DNA of 64,000 bases from Bogoriella caseilytica (lineage in GTDB: Bacteria; Actinomycetota; Actinomycetes; Actinomycetales; Actinomycetaceae). Of the stretch, positions 43,963-52,686 are shown one piece after another. Both the position numbers and the translations under genes were made by a program. The notes under the pieces are model-generated. The model made no database searches, was not told the DNA's origin, and saw only the letters and a list, made by a program, of their open reading frames with translations. The stretch's first letter is position 1, and each line of letters opens with the position of its first letter. The stretch covers positions 1,798,001 to 1,862,000 of the forward strand of contig NZ_RKHK01000001.1 in the NCBI RefSeq assembly GCF_003752405.1, written 5' to 3'.

Positions 43963-45146
43963 CAGCGGTAGGCCGCGTGGCCGGTGATCTGCTGGCCGAG
44001 CACCAGGGTGTGTACCTCGTCGGTGCCCTCGTAGGTGCGCACCGATTCGAGGTTGTTCGCGTGCCGGAAGGGCGAGTGGTCCAGCGTCACACCATTGCCG
44101 CCCAGGATCGTGCGAGCCTCACGGGCGATGTCGATGGCCACGCGGCAGTTGTTCAGTTTGCCCGCAGAGATCATCTGGTGCTCGAGTGCGCCGGCGTCCT
44201 TCAGGCGGCCGATGCGCAGGGCGAGAAGCTGGCCCTTGGTGATCTCCAGGGCCATGTTCGCGAGCTTCTGCTGGGTGAGCTGAAAGGAGGCCAGCGGTTT
44301 GCCGAACTGCTCGCGCTGCTGGGAGTACTCCAGCGCAGCCTGGAAGCTGTCCCGAGCAGCACCCATGGCCCCCCACACGATGCCGTAGCGGGCCTCGTTC
44401 AAGCACGAGAACGGCGCACGAAGGCCGGACCCGCCCGGCAAGATCGCCTCGGCGGGCAGGCGCACAGCGTCCAGGTGAATGTCGCACTGGATGGAGGCGC
44501 GCATGGACAGCTTCGGCTCGATGTCCACTGCGTGGAAGCCTTCGGTGGCCGTCGGCACCAGGAAGCCGTGCACCCGGTCGGTACCGGTCTCCGCGTCTTC
44601 TACCTTGGCCCAGATCACCGCGACATCGGCGATCGAGGCCAGCCCGATCCAGCGCTTCTCGCCGGTGAGCACCCAGGAGTCGCCGTCCTTGACGGCGCGC
44701 GTGGTCATGCCGCCCGGGTCGGAGCCGGCGCCGGGCTCAGTCAGCCCGAAACAGCCCACGGCCTGCCCGGCCGACATCTTCGGCAGCCACTCCTGCTTCT
44801 GTTCCTCGCTGCCCCACTTGTGGATCCCGGACATCGCCAGGGAGCCCTGCACCGAGACGAAGGTGCGCAGACCGGAGTCGCCGGCCTCGAGCTCCTGCAC
44901 GGCCAGCCCGTACTCCACCGCTGAGCGTCCCGCGCAGCCATAGCCCTGCAGGTGCATGCCCAGCAGACCCAGGTCTGCGAACTCCCCGATCAGCTCACGG
45001 GGAAAGACGGCGTCGGCGAACCAGCCGGCAATGTGCGGGCGGATGCGCTCATCGACGAAGCTGCGCACGCGGTCACGGGTGTGCAGTTCCGACTCCGAGA
45101 ACTCGGAGTCGAGATGGAGCAGGTCGCTCGGGTTGGCGTGCGCCAC
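43962..45146 (-). CDS. gcdH: Glutaryl-CoA dehydrogenase-like acyl-CoA dehydrogenase
   Basis: The 394-residue flavoprotein follows human and bacterial GCDH closely: GYGCAG, the SGLRTFVSVQ segment with the Arg that contacts the glutaryl carboxylate, GCFGLTEPGAGSDP, CLNEARYGIVWGAMGA, ILGGNGV and NLESVRTYEGTDEVH with the catalytic-base Glu. It oxidises and decarboxylates glutaryl-CoA to crotonyl-CoA. I chose GTG 45146 because AGGAGG lies 6 nt upstream, rather than a frame-open start at 45260. Confidence 0.87.
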   Translation of the reverse strand: MAHANPSDLLHLDSEFSESELHTRDRVRSFVDERIRPHIAGWFADAVFPRELIGEFADLGLLGMHLQGYGCAGRSAVEYGLAVQELEAGDSGLRTFVSVQGSLAMSGIHKWGSEEQKQEWLPKMSAGQAVGCFGLTEPGAGSDPGGMTTRAVKDGDSWVLTGEKRWIGLASIADVAVIWAKVEDAETGTDRVHGFLVPTATEGFHAVDIEPKLSMRASIQCDIHLDAVRLPAEAILPGGSGLRAPFSCLNEARYGIVWGAMGAARDSFQAALEYSQQREQFGKPLASFQLTQQKLANMALEITKGQLLALRIGRLKDAGALEHQMISAGKLNNCRVAIDIAREARTILGGNGVTLDHSPFRHANNLESVRTYEGTDEVHTLVLGQQITGHAAYR

Positions 45147-45307
45147 GGGATCCTCCTGGGATTCGACTGCTCGTAGTCTCGCCAACTTCTGCTCCGGAGG
45201 CAGAGCTTTCAGACCGTGCATACCGAAGTCGGGTGCCCTGAGATACCCGCAAGGTATCAATCGCCGGTTCCCCTGCGCCGTCGCGCGCGAGCAAGCATCC
45301 TGGTCGC

Positions 45308-46165
45308 ATGGGACAAGAGCGAGTACTCGTCGTCGGAGCCGGGGCCATGGGTACGCAGATCGGGGCGGTCTTCGCCCTGGCGGGCCATCCGGTGACCGTG
45401 CAGGACATCAGTGAGGACGCGCTGGAGCGTTCGCAGGCCGTGGTGCGCAAGCGTGTGGGCCGCCTGGCGGAGAAGGGGGCGATTGAGGCTGTCGACGCCG
45501 AGGCCGCTATTGGGAGGATGAGCTGGACCGCAAATCTCGAGGACGCTGCCGCCACCGCCGATCTGGTGGTCGAGGCGGCCTCGGAGCGCCTCGACATCAA
45601 GCGGGAGGTCTTCGCCCGCCTGGGCGCCGCGGCGCCGGAGCACACCATCCTGGCCACGAACTCGTCCTCGATCCCTTCCTCGTTGCTCGCCGAGGCCTCC
45701 GGCCGCGCGGACCGGCTGTGCAACATGCACTTCTTCAACCCGGCGCTGGTGATGCAGGCGGTGGAGGTCGTCCCGAACGACCAGACCTCGGAGGCCACCA
45801 TCGAGACGGTGCTGCGCCTGACCGAGGGCATCGGCAAGCATGCGGTCCGCCTGCACGCCGAGGTGCCCGGCTTCGTGGCCAACCGTCTGATGATGGCGCT
45901 GCTCAACGAGGCCGTGGCCCTGCAGGCCCAGGGCCTGGCGAGCATCGAGGACATCGACGCCGCTGCCAAGCTTGGCCTCGCCCACCCGATGGGCCCCTTC
46001 GAACTGATGGACCTGGTCGGCCTGGACGTCGTCCACGACATCCAGGTGGCCATGCATGACATGACTGACGGCGACGACCCGGCCCCCCACCCCGATGTGC
46101 AGCGGCTCTACGATGCCGGCCACTACGGCCAGAAGTCCGGGAAGGGCTGGTACGACCACTCATGA
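45308..46165 (+). CDS. 3-hydroxyacyl-CoA dehydrogenase (3-hydroxybutyryl-CoA type)
   Basis: The 285-residue single-function enzyme has the NAD motif VLVVGAGAMGTQIGAVFALAG, the catalytic His in MHFFNPA, VPGFVANRLMMALLNEA, and the C-terminal dimer domain (LAHPMGPFELMDLVGLDV, GQKSGKGWYDH). The length matches 3-hydroxybutyryl-CoA dehydrogenase (Hbd/FadB2), not the large FadB fusion. ATG 45308 is 6 nt after CATCCT, a weak -10. It is divergent from gcdH and overlaps the thiolase start by 4 bases. Confidence 0.88.
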   Translation: MGQERVLVVGAGAMGTQIGAVFALAGHPVTVQDISEDALERSQAVVRKRVGRLAEKGAIEAVDAEAAIGRMSWTANLEDAAATADLVVEAASERLDIKREVFARLGAAAPEHTILATNSSSIPSSLLAEASGRADRLCNMHFFNPALVMQAVEVVPNDQTSEATIETVLRLTEGIGKHAVRLHAEVPGFVANRLMMALLNEAVALQAQGLASIEDIDAAAKLGLAHPMGPFELMDLVGLDVVHDIQVAMHDMTDGDDPAPHPDVQRLYDAGHYGQKSGKGWYDHS

Positions 46166-47349
46166 CCACGCCGCACGACGTCGTCATCGTCTCGGCCGCG
46201 CGCACGCCGCTCGGCCGCTTCCGTGGCGCGCTGGCTACCCAGTCGGCCGTCGACCTCGGGGTAGTGGCGGCCCGGACCGCCATCGAACGCTCGGGCCTCG
46301 CCGCGGAGGAGATCGACGCCGCGATCCTTGGGCAGGTCCTCCAGGCCGGCGCCGGGCAGAACCCGGCCCGGCAGACCGCCGTCCAGGCCGGGGTCCCCCT
46401 GGCCACGCCGGCAGTGACCGTGAACAAGGTGTGCCTCTCCGGCCTGACCGCCATCATCGACGGCGCCCGCCTGATCCGCTCCGGTGAGGCCACCGCGGTG
46501 CTCGCCGGCGGCCAGGAATCCATGACCAACGCGCCCCACGTGCTGCCCGGGGCGCGTCTGGGCCTGGGGTACGGCGACGCGACCCTGATCGACACCGTCG
46601 CGCGCGACGGGCTCTCCGATGCCCTCGACGGGCGTGCCATGGGGCTGCTGACCGAGGAGCACAACGACGGCGCCGCATTCGTCTCCCGCCAGGAACAGGA
46701 CGAGATCGCCGCCCGCTCCCACCAGCGCGCCGCGGCCGCCACCGCCGCGGGGGCTTTCGACGACGAGCTGGCCGAGGTGCGCATCCCGCAGCGCCGCGGC
46801 GAGCCGGTGGTGGTCGGCGCCGACGAGGGCATCCGCGCCGACAGCACTGCCGAAGCCCTCGGGCGACTGCGTCCCGCCTTCGCCGAGCACGGCACGATCA
46901 CCGCGGGCAACGCCTCGCAGATCACCGACGGCGCCGCCGCGCTGGTCCTGACCACCCGGGAACGAGCGGAGGCCGCAGGGTCCACCGTGCTGGCTACCGT
47001 GCGCGCCTGGGGCCAGGTGGCCGGCCCGGACACCTCCCTGCAGTCCCAGCCCTCCCGCGCCATCTCCGCGGCACTGGGCAAGGAGGGATGGCGGCCGGAG
47101 GACCTCGACGTCGTGGAGATCAACGAGGCCTTCGCCGCGGTGGTCGCCGTCTCCGCGCGCGAACTGGGCCTGTCGCACGAGAAGGTGAACATCCACGGCG
47201 GCGGCATCTCGCTCGGCCACCCCATCGGGGCCTCCGGCGCCCGCCTGGCCGTGCACGCCGCGCACCAGCTGCACGCGCGGGGAGGTCGCGCCGCCGTGGC
47301 CCTGTGCGGTGGCGGCGGCCAGGGCGAGGCCCTGTTGCTGGAGGCCTGA
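46162..47349 (+). CDS. Acetyl-CoA C-acyltransferase (thiolase)
   Basis: The 395-residue thiolase has the nucleophile Cys in VNKVCLSGLTAI (about residue 90), GHPIGASGAR with the catalytic His and CGGGGQGEA with the second Cys. All three active-site motifs are intact. The biosynthetic/AtoB-type length and the adjacent hydroxyacyl-CoA dehydrogenase suggest cleavage of acetoacetyl-CoA to two acetyl-CoA. It is co-translated with the dehydrogenase (ATGA). Confidence 0.92.
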   Translation: MTTPHDVVIVSAARTPLGRFRGALATQSAVDLGVVAARTAIERSGLAAEEIDAAILGQVLQAGAGQNPARQTAVQAGVPLATPAVTVNKVCLSGLTAIIDGARLIRSGEATAVLAGGQESMTNAPHVLPGARLGLGYGDATLIDTVARDGLSDALDGRAMGLLTEEHNDGAAFVSRQEQDEIAARSHQRAAAATAAGAFDDELAEVRIPQRRGEPVVVGADEGIRADSTAEALGRLRPAFAEHGTITAGNASQITDGAAALVLTTRERAEAAGSTVLATVRAWGQVAGPDTSLQSQPSRAISAALGKEGWRPEDLDVVEINEAFAAVVAVSARELGLSHEKVNIHGGGISLGHPIGASGARLAVHAAHQLHARGGRAAVALCGGGGQGEALLLEA

Positions 47350-47414
47350 GCCCTCGGCAGCGCCCCGGCCCGAAGGATCCGTGGCCGGGCGGAGCCGGCG
47401 TGGGAGGATGCCGC

Positions 47415-48635
47415 ATGCGCAGTGACCGGTGGCTCGACGTCGCCCGCGGAGCCGGCCTGCTCGCGCCCTCCGGCGCCGTGGCCTCGACGATCTTTGCGGA
47501 GATGTCCGAGCTGGCCATACGCACCGGTGCGGTCAATCTCGGCCAGGGCTTCCCGGACGTCGACGGCCCCGTGCATCTCTGCGAGGCCGCGATCGCCGCG
47601 ATCCGCGAGGGCCACAACCAGTACCCGCCCGGAGCCGGGATCCCGCAGCTGCGCCACGCCGTGGCCGCACACCAGGAACGCCATTACGGGCTCACCGTCG
47701 ATCCGGAGACCGAGGTGCTGGTCACCGCTGGGGCCACCGAGGCGCTCGCGGCCACGATCCTGGCGCTCGCCGGGCCCGGCGACGAGGTGCTCACCCTCGA
47801 GCCCTTCTACGACTCCTACGCGGCCTCGATCGCGATGGCCGGCGCCACTCACCGCACCATCCCGATGCGCCCCGGGCCGCAGGGCTTCACCCTCGAAGCC
47901 GAGCAGGTGCGCGCCGCCTTCACCGACTGCACGCGCCTGGTGCTGATCAACACCCCGCACAACCCCACCGGTGCCGTCCTGCGCACCGAGGACCTCACCC
48001 TGCTGGCCGAGCAGGCCGCGGCGCACGACGCCGTCATCGTCACCGACGAGGTCTACGAGCACCTCACCTACGACGGCGTGGCCCATGTCCCCATCGCCAC
48101 CCTTCCTGCCGCAGCCGGGCGCACCCTGACCATTTCCTCGGCGGGCAAGACCCTGTCCTTCACTGGGTGGAAGGTGGGGTGGCTGCACGGCCCCGCGGAA
48201 CTGGTCACCGCGGTGCGCACGGTCAAGCAGTTCCTCACCTACGCGACCTCCGGCCCCTTCCAGCACGCGGTCGCCGTCGCGCTCGCGGATGACGACGGCG
48301 CGACGCGGGAGTACGTCGGCGCGCTCGCCGCCTCTCTGCAGTCCCGGCGGGACCTGCTCCTGGGGGCCCTCGACGCCGCCGGTTTCGCTGCGGTGCGCCC
48401 GGAGGGAACCTATTTCGTGGCCGCCGACGCCGCGCCGCTGGGGTTCACCGACGCCGCCGAGCTGTGCCGGCGACTGCCCGAACTGGCCGGCGTGGTCGCC
48501 GTGCCGCTGAGCGCGTTCTGCGCGGCCGGCTCACCGACCCATGAGCTGCTGCGCTCGTGGGTGCGGTTCACCTTCGTCAAGCAGGAGAGCGTGCTGCGCC
48601 AGGGCGCGGAGGCGCTGGCGAGCCTGCGGGCTTAG
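47415..48635 (+). CDS. Pyridoxal-phosphate aminotransferase, class I (DapC-like)
   Basis: The 406-residue fold-type I aminotransferase has LGQGFPDVDGP, QYPPGAGIPQLR, INTPHNPTGAVL, VITDEVYEHLTYDG, SSAGKTLSFTGWKVGW (PLP Lys) and VRFTFVKQ. It resembles mycobacterial DapC (N-succinyldiaminopimelate transaminase), which also lies beside fatty acid thiolase genes, and the kynurenine/glutamine transaminase group. The substrate cannot be decided here. ATG 47415 has GGGAGGATG upstream. Confidence 0.82.
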   Translation: MRSDRWLDVARGAGLLAPSGAVASTIFAEMSELAIRTGAVNLGQGFPDVDGPVHLCEAAIAAIREGHNQYPPGAGIPQLRHAVAAHQERHYGLTVDPETEVLVTAGATEALAATILALAGPGDEVLTLEPFYDSYAASIAMAGATHRTIPMRPGPQGFTLEAEQVRAAFTDCTRLVLINTPHNPTGAVLRTEDLTLLAEQAAAHDAVIVTDEVYEHLTYDGVAHVPIATLPAAAGRTLTISSAGKTLSFTGWKVGWLHGPAELVTAVRTVKQFLTYATSGPFQHAVAVALADDDGATREYVGALAASLQSRRDLLLGALDAAGFAAVRPEGTYFVAADAAPLGFTDAAELCRRLPELAGVVAVPLSAFCAAGSPTHELLRSWVRFTFVKQESVLRQGAEALASLRA

Positions 48636-48695
48636 CGCTCACTCCCGAAGCCCGGGAACCCCAAGCCCGAGCCTGGAGCCGCTCCTGCGGCGTGC

Positions 48696-49493
48696 CTACT
48701 CACTGCGCGGGACCACCCGGTAGCGGCGCGCCTTCAGCGCCGGGTTGATCTCCCGCACCTGCGCGAGACGGGCACGCTCGAGTCTTGCCACCGCCAGCCC
48801 GGGGGCCTCGCCGGCCGCGGCCAGGGCCACCCCCATGGGGTCGAGGATGATGCTGTTGCCGATGCCGGCGGGCGGGGTCTGATCCGCTGCGAGGACGTAG
48901 ACGGTGTTCTCGATGGCCCGGGCCCGCAACAGGGTGTTCCAGTGGAACTCCTTCAGCGGGCCGGGCGCCCAGGCCGCAGGGACGGCGAGGAGCTCCGCGC
49001 CGGCATCGACCAGTGCCCGGGAGCTCTCCGGGAAGCGCAGGTCGTAACAGGTCTGCAGCCCCACGCCGTACCCGTTAACGTCCAGCACCGTGGCCTGCGG
49101 GTCCGCAGCGAGCACCCGGTCGGATTCGCGGTACCCGAAGGCATCGTACAGGTGGGCCTTGCGGTAGACGGCCACCAGTTGACCGCCCTGCAGTGCGACC
49201 AGCGCATTGTGGATGCGCCCCCGTCCGGCGGCCTCGTTGACGCCGGCCACCAGGGTGAGGCCGTGCTCGGCGGAGAGTGCGGCCAACCTCGCGACGGTGG
49301 GGCCCTGGAGCGGCTCGGCGCTGTCGACGAAGCGGTCGTCCATGGCTGACGCCGCGAATACGGCGAATTCGGGCAGGATCACCAGCTCCGCACCGCGTTC
49401 CACCGCCTGGGCGAGGAGCTCCGCGATGGTCGAGAGATTGACGGCCTTGTCCTCACCGGGTGCGTACTGTGCCACCGCCACGGTCAGCGTCAT
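48696..49493 (-). CDS. Carbon-nitrogen hydrolase (nitrilase superfamily amidase)
   Basis: The 265-residue hydrolase has the Glu-Lys-Cys triad: Glu in LVILPEFAVF (about residue 43), Lys in YRKAHLYDAFGYRES and Cys in GLQTCYDLRFPE. The pattern is that of Nit1/Nit2-like omega-amidases or deaminated-glutathione amidases. I chose ATG 49493 because AGGGAGGAA lies just upstream; a start 7 codons earlier is less likely. It is convergent with the aminotransferase and 26 bases upstream of... the enoyl-CoA hydratase stop on the same strand, so the two form a likely operon. Confidence 0.87.
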   Translation of the reverse strand: MTLTVAVAQYAPGEDKAVNLSTIAELLAQAVERGAELVILPEFAVFAASAMDDRFVDSAEPLQGPTVARLAALSAEHGLTLVAGVNEAAGRGRIHNALVALQGGQLVAVYRKAHLYDAFGYRESDRVLAADPQATVLDVNGYGVGLQTCYDLRFPESSRALVDAGAELLAVPAAWAPGPLKEFHWNTLLRARAIENTVYVLAADQTPPAGIGNSIILDPMGVALAAAGEAPGLAVARLERARLAQVREINPALKARRYRVVPRSE

Positions 49494-49519
49494 CGTTCCT
49501 CCCTGTGCCGCCACCCCGG

Positions 49520-50296
49520 TCAGCGGTGCTGGAAGTGGGGCTTGCGCTTCTCCGCGAAGGCCGTCATCCCCTCGGTCTGATCCTCCAGGGCGAAGGTGCC
49601 CGCTGCGGCTTGGGACTCGAAGCTCAGCCCACCGGCGAGGGAGCCCTCCTGGGCGGCCTTCAGGGCAGCCTTGGCCGCATAGACGGCGGGCAGCGACTTC
49701 GCGGCGATCGTCTCGGCCACCTCGGTAGCGGTGCTCAACAGCTCCGCGGCCGGCACCACCCGAGAGACCAGGCCTGCACGCTCGGCTTCGGCGGCGTCCA
49801 TGGTGCGCGCCGTGAGTACCAGATCGGCCGCCTTGTAGGCGCCGATGGCCCGGGGCAGGCGCTGGGTGCCGCCGAGCCCGGGGATGATGCTGAGGTTGAT
49901 CTCGGGCTGCCCGAAGGTGGCCGAATCCGCGGCGATGATCAGGTCGCAGGCCATGGCGAGCTCGCAGCCACCGCCGAGTGCGTAGCCGGAGACGGCGGCG
50001 ATGGTGGGGGTGCGCAGGCGGTCCAGGGCGCGGATGTCCTCGAACAGGCCGTTCGCGGCGATGTCGGTGTAGTCCTTGCGGGCCATCTCCTTGATATCAG
50101 CGCCCGCGGCGAAGGCCTTCTCCGAGCCGGTGATCACGATCGCGCCGATGTTCTCGTCGCCATCGAGGGCGATCGCAGCGGCGGCGAGCTCGCGCACCAG
50201 CTGTTCGTTCAGCGCGTTCAGCGCCTTCGGGCGGTTCAGGGTCAGATAGCCCACCCGGTTCTCGGTGCGGACCTCGATCGTCTCGTACTCGCTCAC
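49520..50296 (-). CDS. Enoyl-CoA hydratase
   Basis: The 258-residue crotonase-fold enzyme has the oxyanion-hole segments [12 protein letters not shown] and [13 protein letters not shown], and both catalytic glutamates in the usual places ([35 protein letters not shown]). It matches short-chain crotonases (EchA/Crt) that hydrate crotonyl-CoA. GTG 50296 has GGAG upstream. It completes the GcdH-to-thiolase route together with its neighbours. Confidence 0.92.
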   Translation of the reverse strand: MSEYETIEVRTENRVGYLTLNRPKALNALNEQLVRELAAAAIALDGDENIGAIVITGSEKAFAAGADIKEMARKDYTDIAANGLFEDIRALDRLRTPTIAAVSGYALGGGCELAMACDLIIAADSATFGQPEINLSIIPGLGGTQRLPRAIGAYKAADLVLTARTMDAAEAERAGLVSRVVPAAELLSTATEVAETIAAKSLPAVYAAKAALKAAQEGSLAGGLSFESQAAAGTFALEDQTEGMTAFAEKRKPHFQHR

Positions 50297-50424
50297 AGCT
50301 GACTCCGTTCGTGGGGGCGCGATCCCTGACGCTCGCCGGCGCGAGCGTTCCTGTGACGGTATCGCGAGCGCCGGGAGTGCGGTCTACGGTGGAGGAGCAC
50401 CAGCACCGCGATGGACGGAGCACG

Positions 50425-51384
50425 ATGAGCACACGCATGACCCGCGCCGTCGGCGTCACCGAGTACGGCGGCCCCGATGCCCTGCAGGTTCTCGACCTCC
50501 CCACCACGGAATGCGGACCAGGCCAGGTGCGGGTGCAGGTCGCCGCCGCGGCGATCAACCCGACGGACACCTTCGTCCGCAACGGGGCGCGCTCGAATAC
50601 CGGCACCCCGGCGGGGATCGCAGACGTCCCCGGCATGGATGTGGCCGGCGTCCTTACCGAGATCGGGCCCGGAGTCGACACCGGCCTGCAGGTCGACGAC
50701 CGGGTGGTGGCGGTGGTGGTCCCAAAGGACGAGCACGGCGCCTACCGCGAGGACGTGGTGCTGCCGCAGGGATCGGTGGTCGCGGCCCCGGCCGGCCACG
50801 ACGACATCGCCGCCGCGACGCTGCCCATGAACGCGATGACCGCGCGGAAGACCCTCGACCTCCTGGCGCTCGAGCCCGGCCAGGTGCTCGCGGTGACCGG
50901 CTCGGCCGGAGCCTACGGCGGCTATGTCATCCAGCTGGCCAAGCACGAGGGCCTGCACGTGATCGCCGACGCCGCCGAGGCGGACGAGGAGCTGATCCGC
51001 TCCCTGGGCGCCGACGAGATCGTGCGGCGCGGCACCGACGTCGCCGCCCGGATCCGGGAACGGTTCCCCGAGGGCGTGGACGGCCTGGCCGACGGCGCCG
51101 TGCTCGACGAGCACGTCCTGCCCGCGGTCAAGGACGGCGGCGCGGTGGCCACCGTGCGCGGCTATCGCGGAGACGGCCAGCGTGGACTGCAGGTCCATCC
51201 GGTGTGGGTCTTCGGTATCGCTGAGGAACGCGAGATGCTCGCCGGCCTCAGTGCGCTCGCCGCCGACGGCACGCTGACCCTGCGGGTGGCGGATGCGGTG
51301 GCACCGGCCGAGGCCGGGCAGGCCCATGCCCGGCTCGAAGCCGGTGGCGTGCGGGGCCGGCTGGTCATCGATTTCAGCCGGTAG
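50425..51384 (+). CDS. NADP-dependent quinone-oxidoreductase-like protein (zinc-free MDR)
   Basis: The 319-residue medium-chain reductase lacks the structural and catalytic zinc ligands and carries the quinone-reductase pattern: AAAINPTDTFVRNG, PGMDVAGVLTEIGPGV, and the NADP motif VTGSAGAYGGYVIQLAK (AxGGxG-like). It probably reduces quinones or other enones with NADPH. I start it at ATG 50425 (GGAG 5 nt before). It is divergent from the enoyl-CoA hydratase. Confidence 0.85.
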   Translation: MSTRMTRAVGVTEYGGPDALQVLDLPTTECGPGQVRVQVAAAAINPTDTFVRNGARSNTGTPAGIADVPGMDVAGVLTEIGPGVDTGLQVDDRVVAVVVPKDEHGAYREDVVLPQGSVVAAPAGHDDIAAATLPMNAMTARKTLDLLALEPGQVLAVTGSAGAYGGYVIQLAKHEGLHVIADAAEADEELIRSLGADEIVRRGTDVAARIRERFPEGVDGLADGAVLDEHVLPAVKDGGAVATVRGYRGDGQRGLQVHPVWVFGIAEEREMLAGLSALAADGTLTLRVADAVAPAEAGQAHARLEAGGVRGRLVIDFSR

Positions 51385-51387
51385 ACA

Positions 51388-52572
51388 ATGGGCGGCATGA
51401 CCATCCACGAATGGACCGCGCCCGCCGATGCTGACCAGCCACTCTCACCCGCCCGCCTCGGCGAGGAGTACGGCCGCGCCTGGGCCGGTCGGCTCACCAC
51501 CGCGGTGGCCGAGTACCGCGGGCTCTACGAGCTGAACAGCATCGGCGCCGACGTCGTCTCCCAGGTCACTGCCGCCTGCCGGGCAGCCACCCTGGAGCAC
51601 GCCCCAGATCTGGCCGAGGAACTCGACGCCATGGCCACCGGGGCGGCGGCCGCCGGCGCCACCGGGATCGACGGTGCGCCGCTGGCGCTCGAGGACCTGT
51701 GGATGCTCACCTCCCGCACCGAGATCCTGGCGCACAAGCAGCGCCCGGCGGCCGAGTGCTCCACCATCGTGCACCTGCCCGACGATGAGCACGCAGCGCC
51801 GCGCACCCTGCAAACCTGGGACTGGTTGGAGTCGACCTCGCAGGAGATGCTGGTGCGGCGGCACAGCACCGCAGACGGCGTGCGAGTGGTGAGCTTCTGC
51901 GAGTTCGGCCAGCCCGCCAAGATCGGGGTGAACACCCGCGGTCTGGGCGTGCACTTCAACATCCTGCTGCACGAGCGCGACGGCCAGACCGGCCGGGACG
52001 GCCTCGTCGTGAGCGGGGGAGGGGTGCCGGTGCACGTCATCGCCCGCCTGATCCTCGAGCAGGCCGCCACCGTGGCCGAGGCCGCGCAGATTGCCCGGTC
52101 ACTGCCGGTGAGCGCCTCCACGGTCATCACCGTGGCCACCACCAACGGCACCGAGCCGGGCACCGGCCGGCGCGTGCCGGAGGCCGCTTCCATCGAGATC
52201 AGCCCGGCCGGGGTGGCAGTGATCGCTGTGACGCCGGGGCAGACCCTGACGCACACCAACCACTTCCTGGACGCGGAGCTGGCCGTCGGCGAGCGAGCGG
52301 AGTCGACCTCGACCTCCTGGAAGCGCCTGGACTGCCTGAGCGGGGCCCTCGAGCTCGCCGCGATCGAGCAGGGCCGCGAGCGGGCCGAGGCCTTCGGCCG
52401 GCTGCCCGCCGCCCCGATCAACGTGGTCGCCGATCCGGCGAAGCCGCCGCAGGATCGCTCCGAGACCAAGGCGACCCTCGTGCTGGACCTCGCCGGTGGC
52501 CGGCTGGAGTTCGCTCGCGGCTCCACCGCTCGCGTAGCCGCGGGCGGCGAGTGGCGCGTGATGGCGGCCTAG
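51388..52572 (+). CDS. C45-family autoproteolytic acyltransferase/hydrolase
   Basis: The 394-residue protein matches the C45 (penicillin acyltransferase-like) family of N-terminal-nucleophile hydrolases: a pro-region to about residue 125, the nucleophile in AECSTIVH, then QTWDWLES, GVNTRGLGVHFN, and VITVATTNGTEP. Self-cleavage before the Cys would create the two chains. In classical members the residue before Cys is Gly or Asp; here it is Glu. The start is ATG 51388 or 51397. The TAG stop (52570-52572) lies within the target duplication of the adjacent IS. Confidence 0.8.
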   Translation: MGGMTIHEWTAPADADQPLSPARLGEEYGRAWAGRLTTAVAEYRGLYELNSIGADVVSQVTAACRAATLEHAPDLAEELDAMATGAAAAGATGIDGAPLALEDLWMLTSRTEILAHKQRPAAECSTIVHLPDDEHAAPRTLQTWDWLESTSQEMLVRRHSTADGVRVVSFCEFGQPAKIGVNTRGLGVHFNILLHERDGQTGRDGLVVSGGGVPVHVIARLILEQAATVAEAAQIARSLPVSASTVITVATTNGTEPGTGRRVPEAASIEISPAGVAVIAVTPGQTLTHTNHFLDAELAVGERAESTSTSWKRLDCLSGALELAAIEQGRERAEAFGRLPAAPINVVADPAKPPQDRSETKATLVLDLAGGRLEFARGSTARVAAGGEWRVMAA

Positions 52573-52573
52573 A
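52568..52573. repeat. 6-bp target-site duplication, left copy
   Basis: CCTAGA flanks the left end of the IS and is repeated at 53681-53686. It fits the NCTAGN target preference known for IS481. Confidence 0.88.
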
Positions 52574-52593
52574 TGTGATGTTCAGGGAGGTTG
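52574..52593 (+). repeat. Left terminal inverted repeat of the IS
   Basis: TGTGATGTTCAGGGAGGTTG is an exact inverted copy of 53661-53680; similarity continues inward as one mismatch followed by TC. Confidence 0.95.
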
Positions 52594-52626
52594 TTCGGGC
52601 TGGGGCGGCGTGGCCTGCTGAGAGGT

Positions 52627-52686
52627 GAAGGCCTCCGGTTGTGAAGTGGAGATGTCGAGTAACCGCTTCACAACCAGGAGGCCTTC
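52627..52686 (+). promoter_or_regulatory. Hairpin sequestering the transposase ribosome site
   Basis: GAAGGCCTCCGGTTGTGAAG (52627-52646) pairs with CTTCACAACC-A-GGAGGCCTTC (52666-52686), giving 20 bp with one bulged A and a 19-nt loop. The Shine-Dalgarno AGGAGG (52676-52681) is inside the right arm and the GTG start follows directly. Read-through transcripts would hide the ribosome site, limiting transposase production. Confidence 0.75.

Noticed and set aside
45903-48266. 787-codon minus-strand frame across the thiolase and aminotransferase genes
   Set aside because: Composition is low-complexity Arg/Gly/Ala/Pro with no domain; the plus-strand genes have complete active-site motifs.
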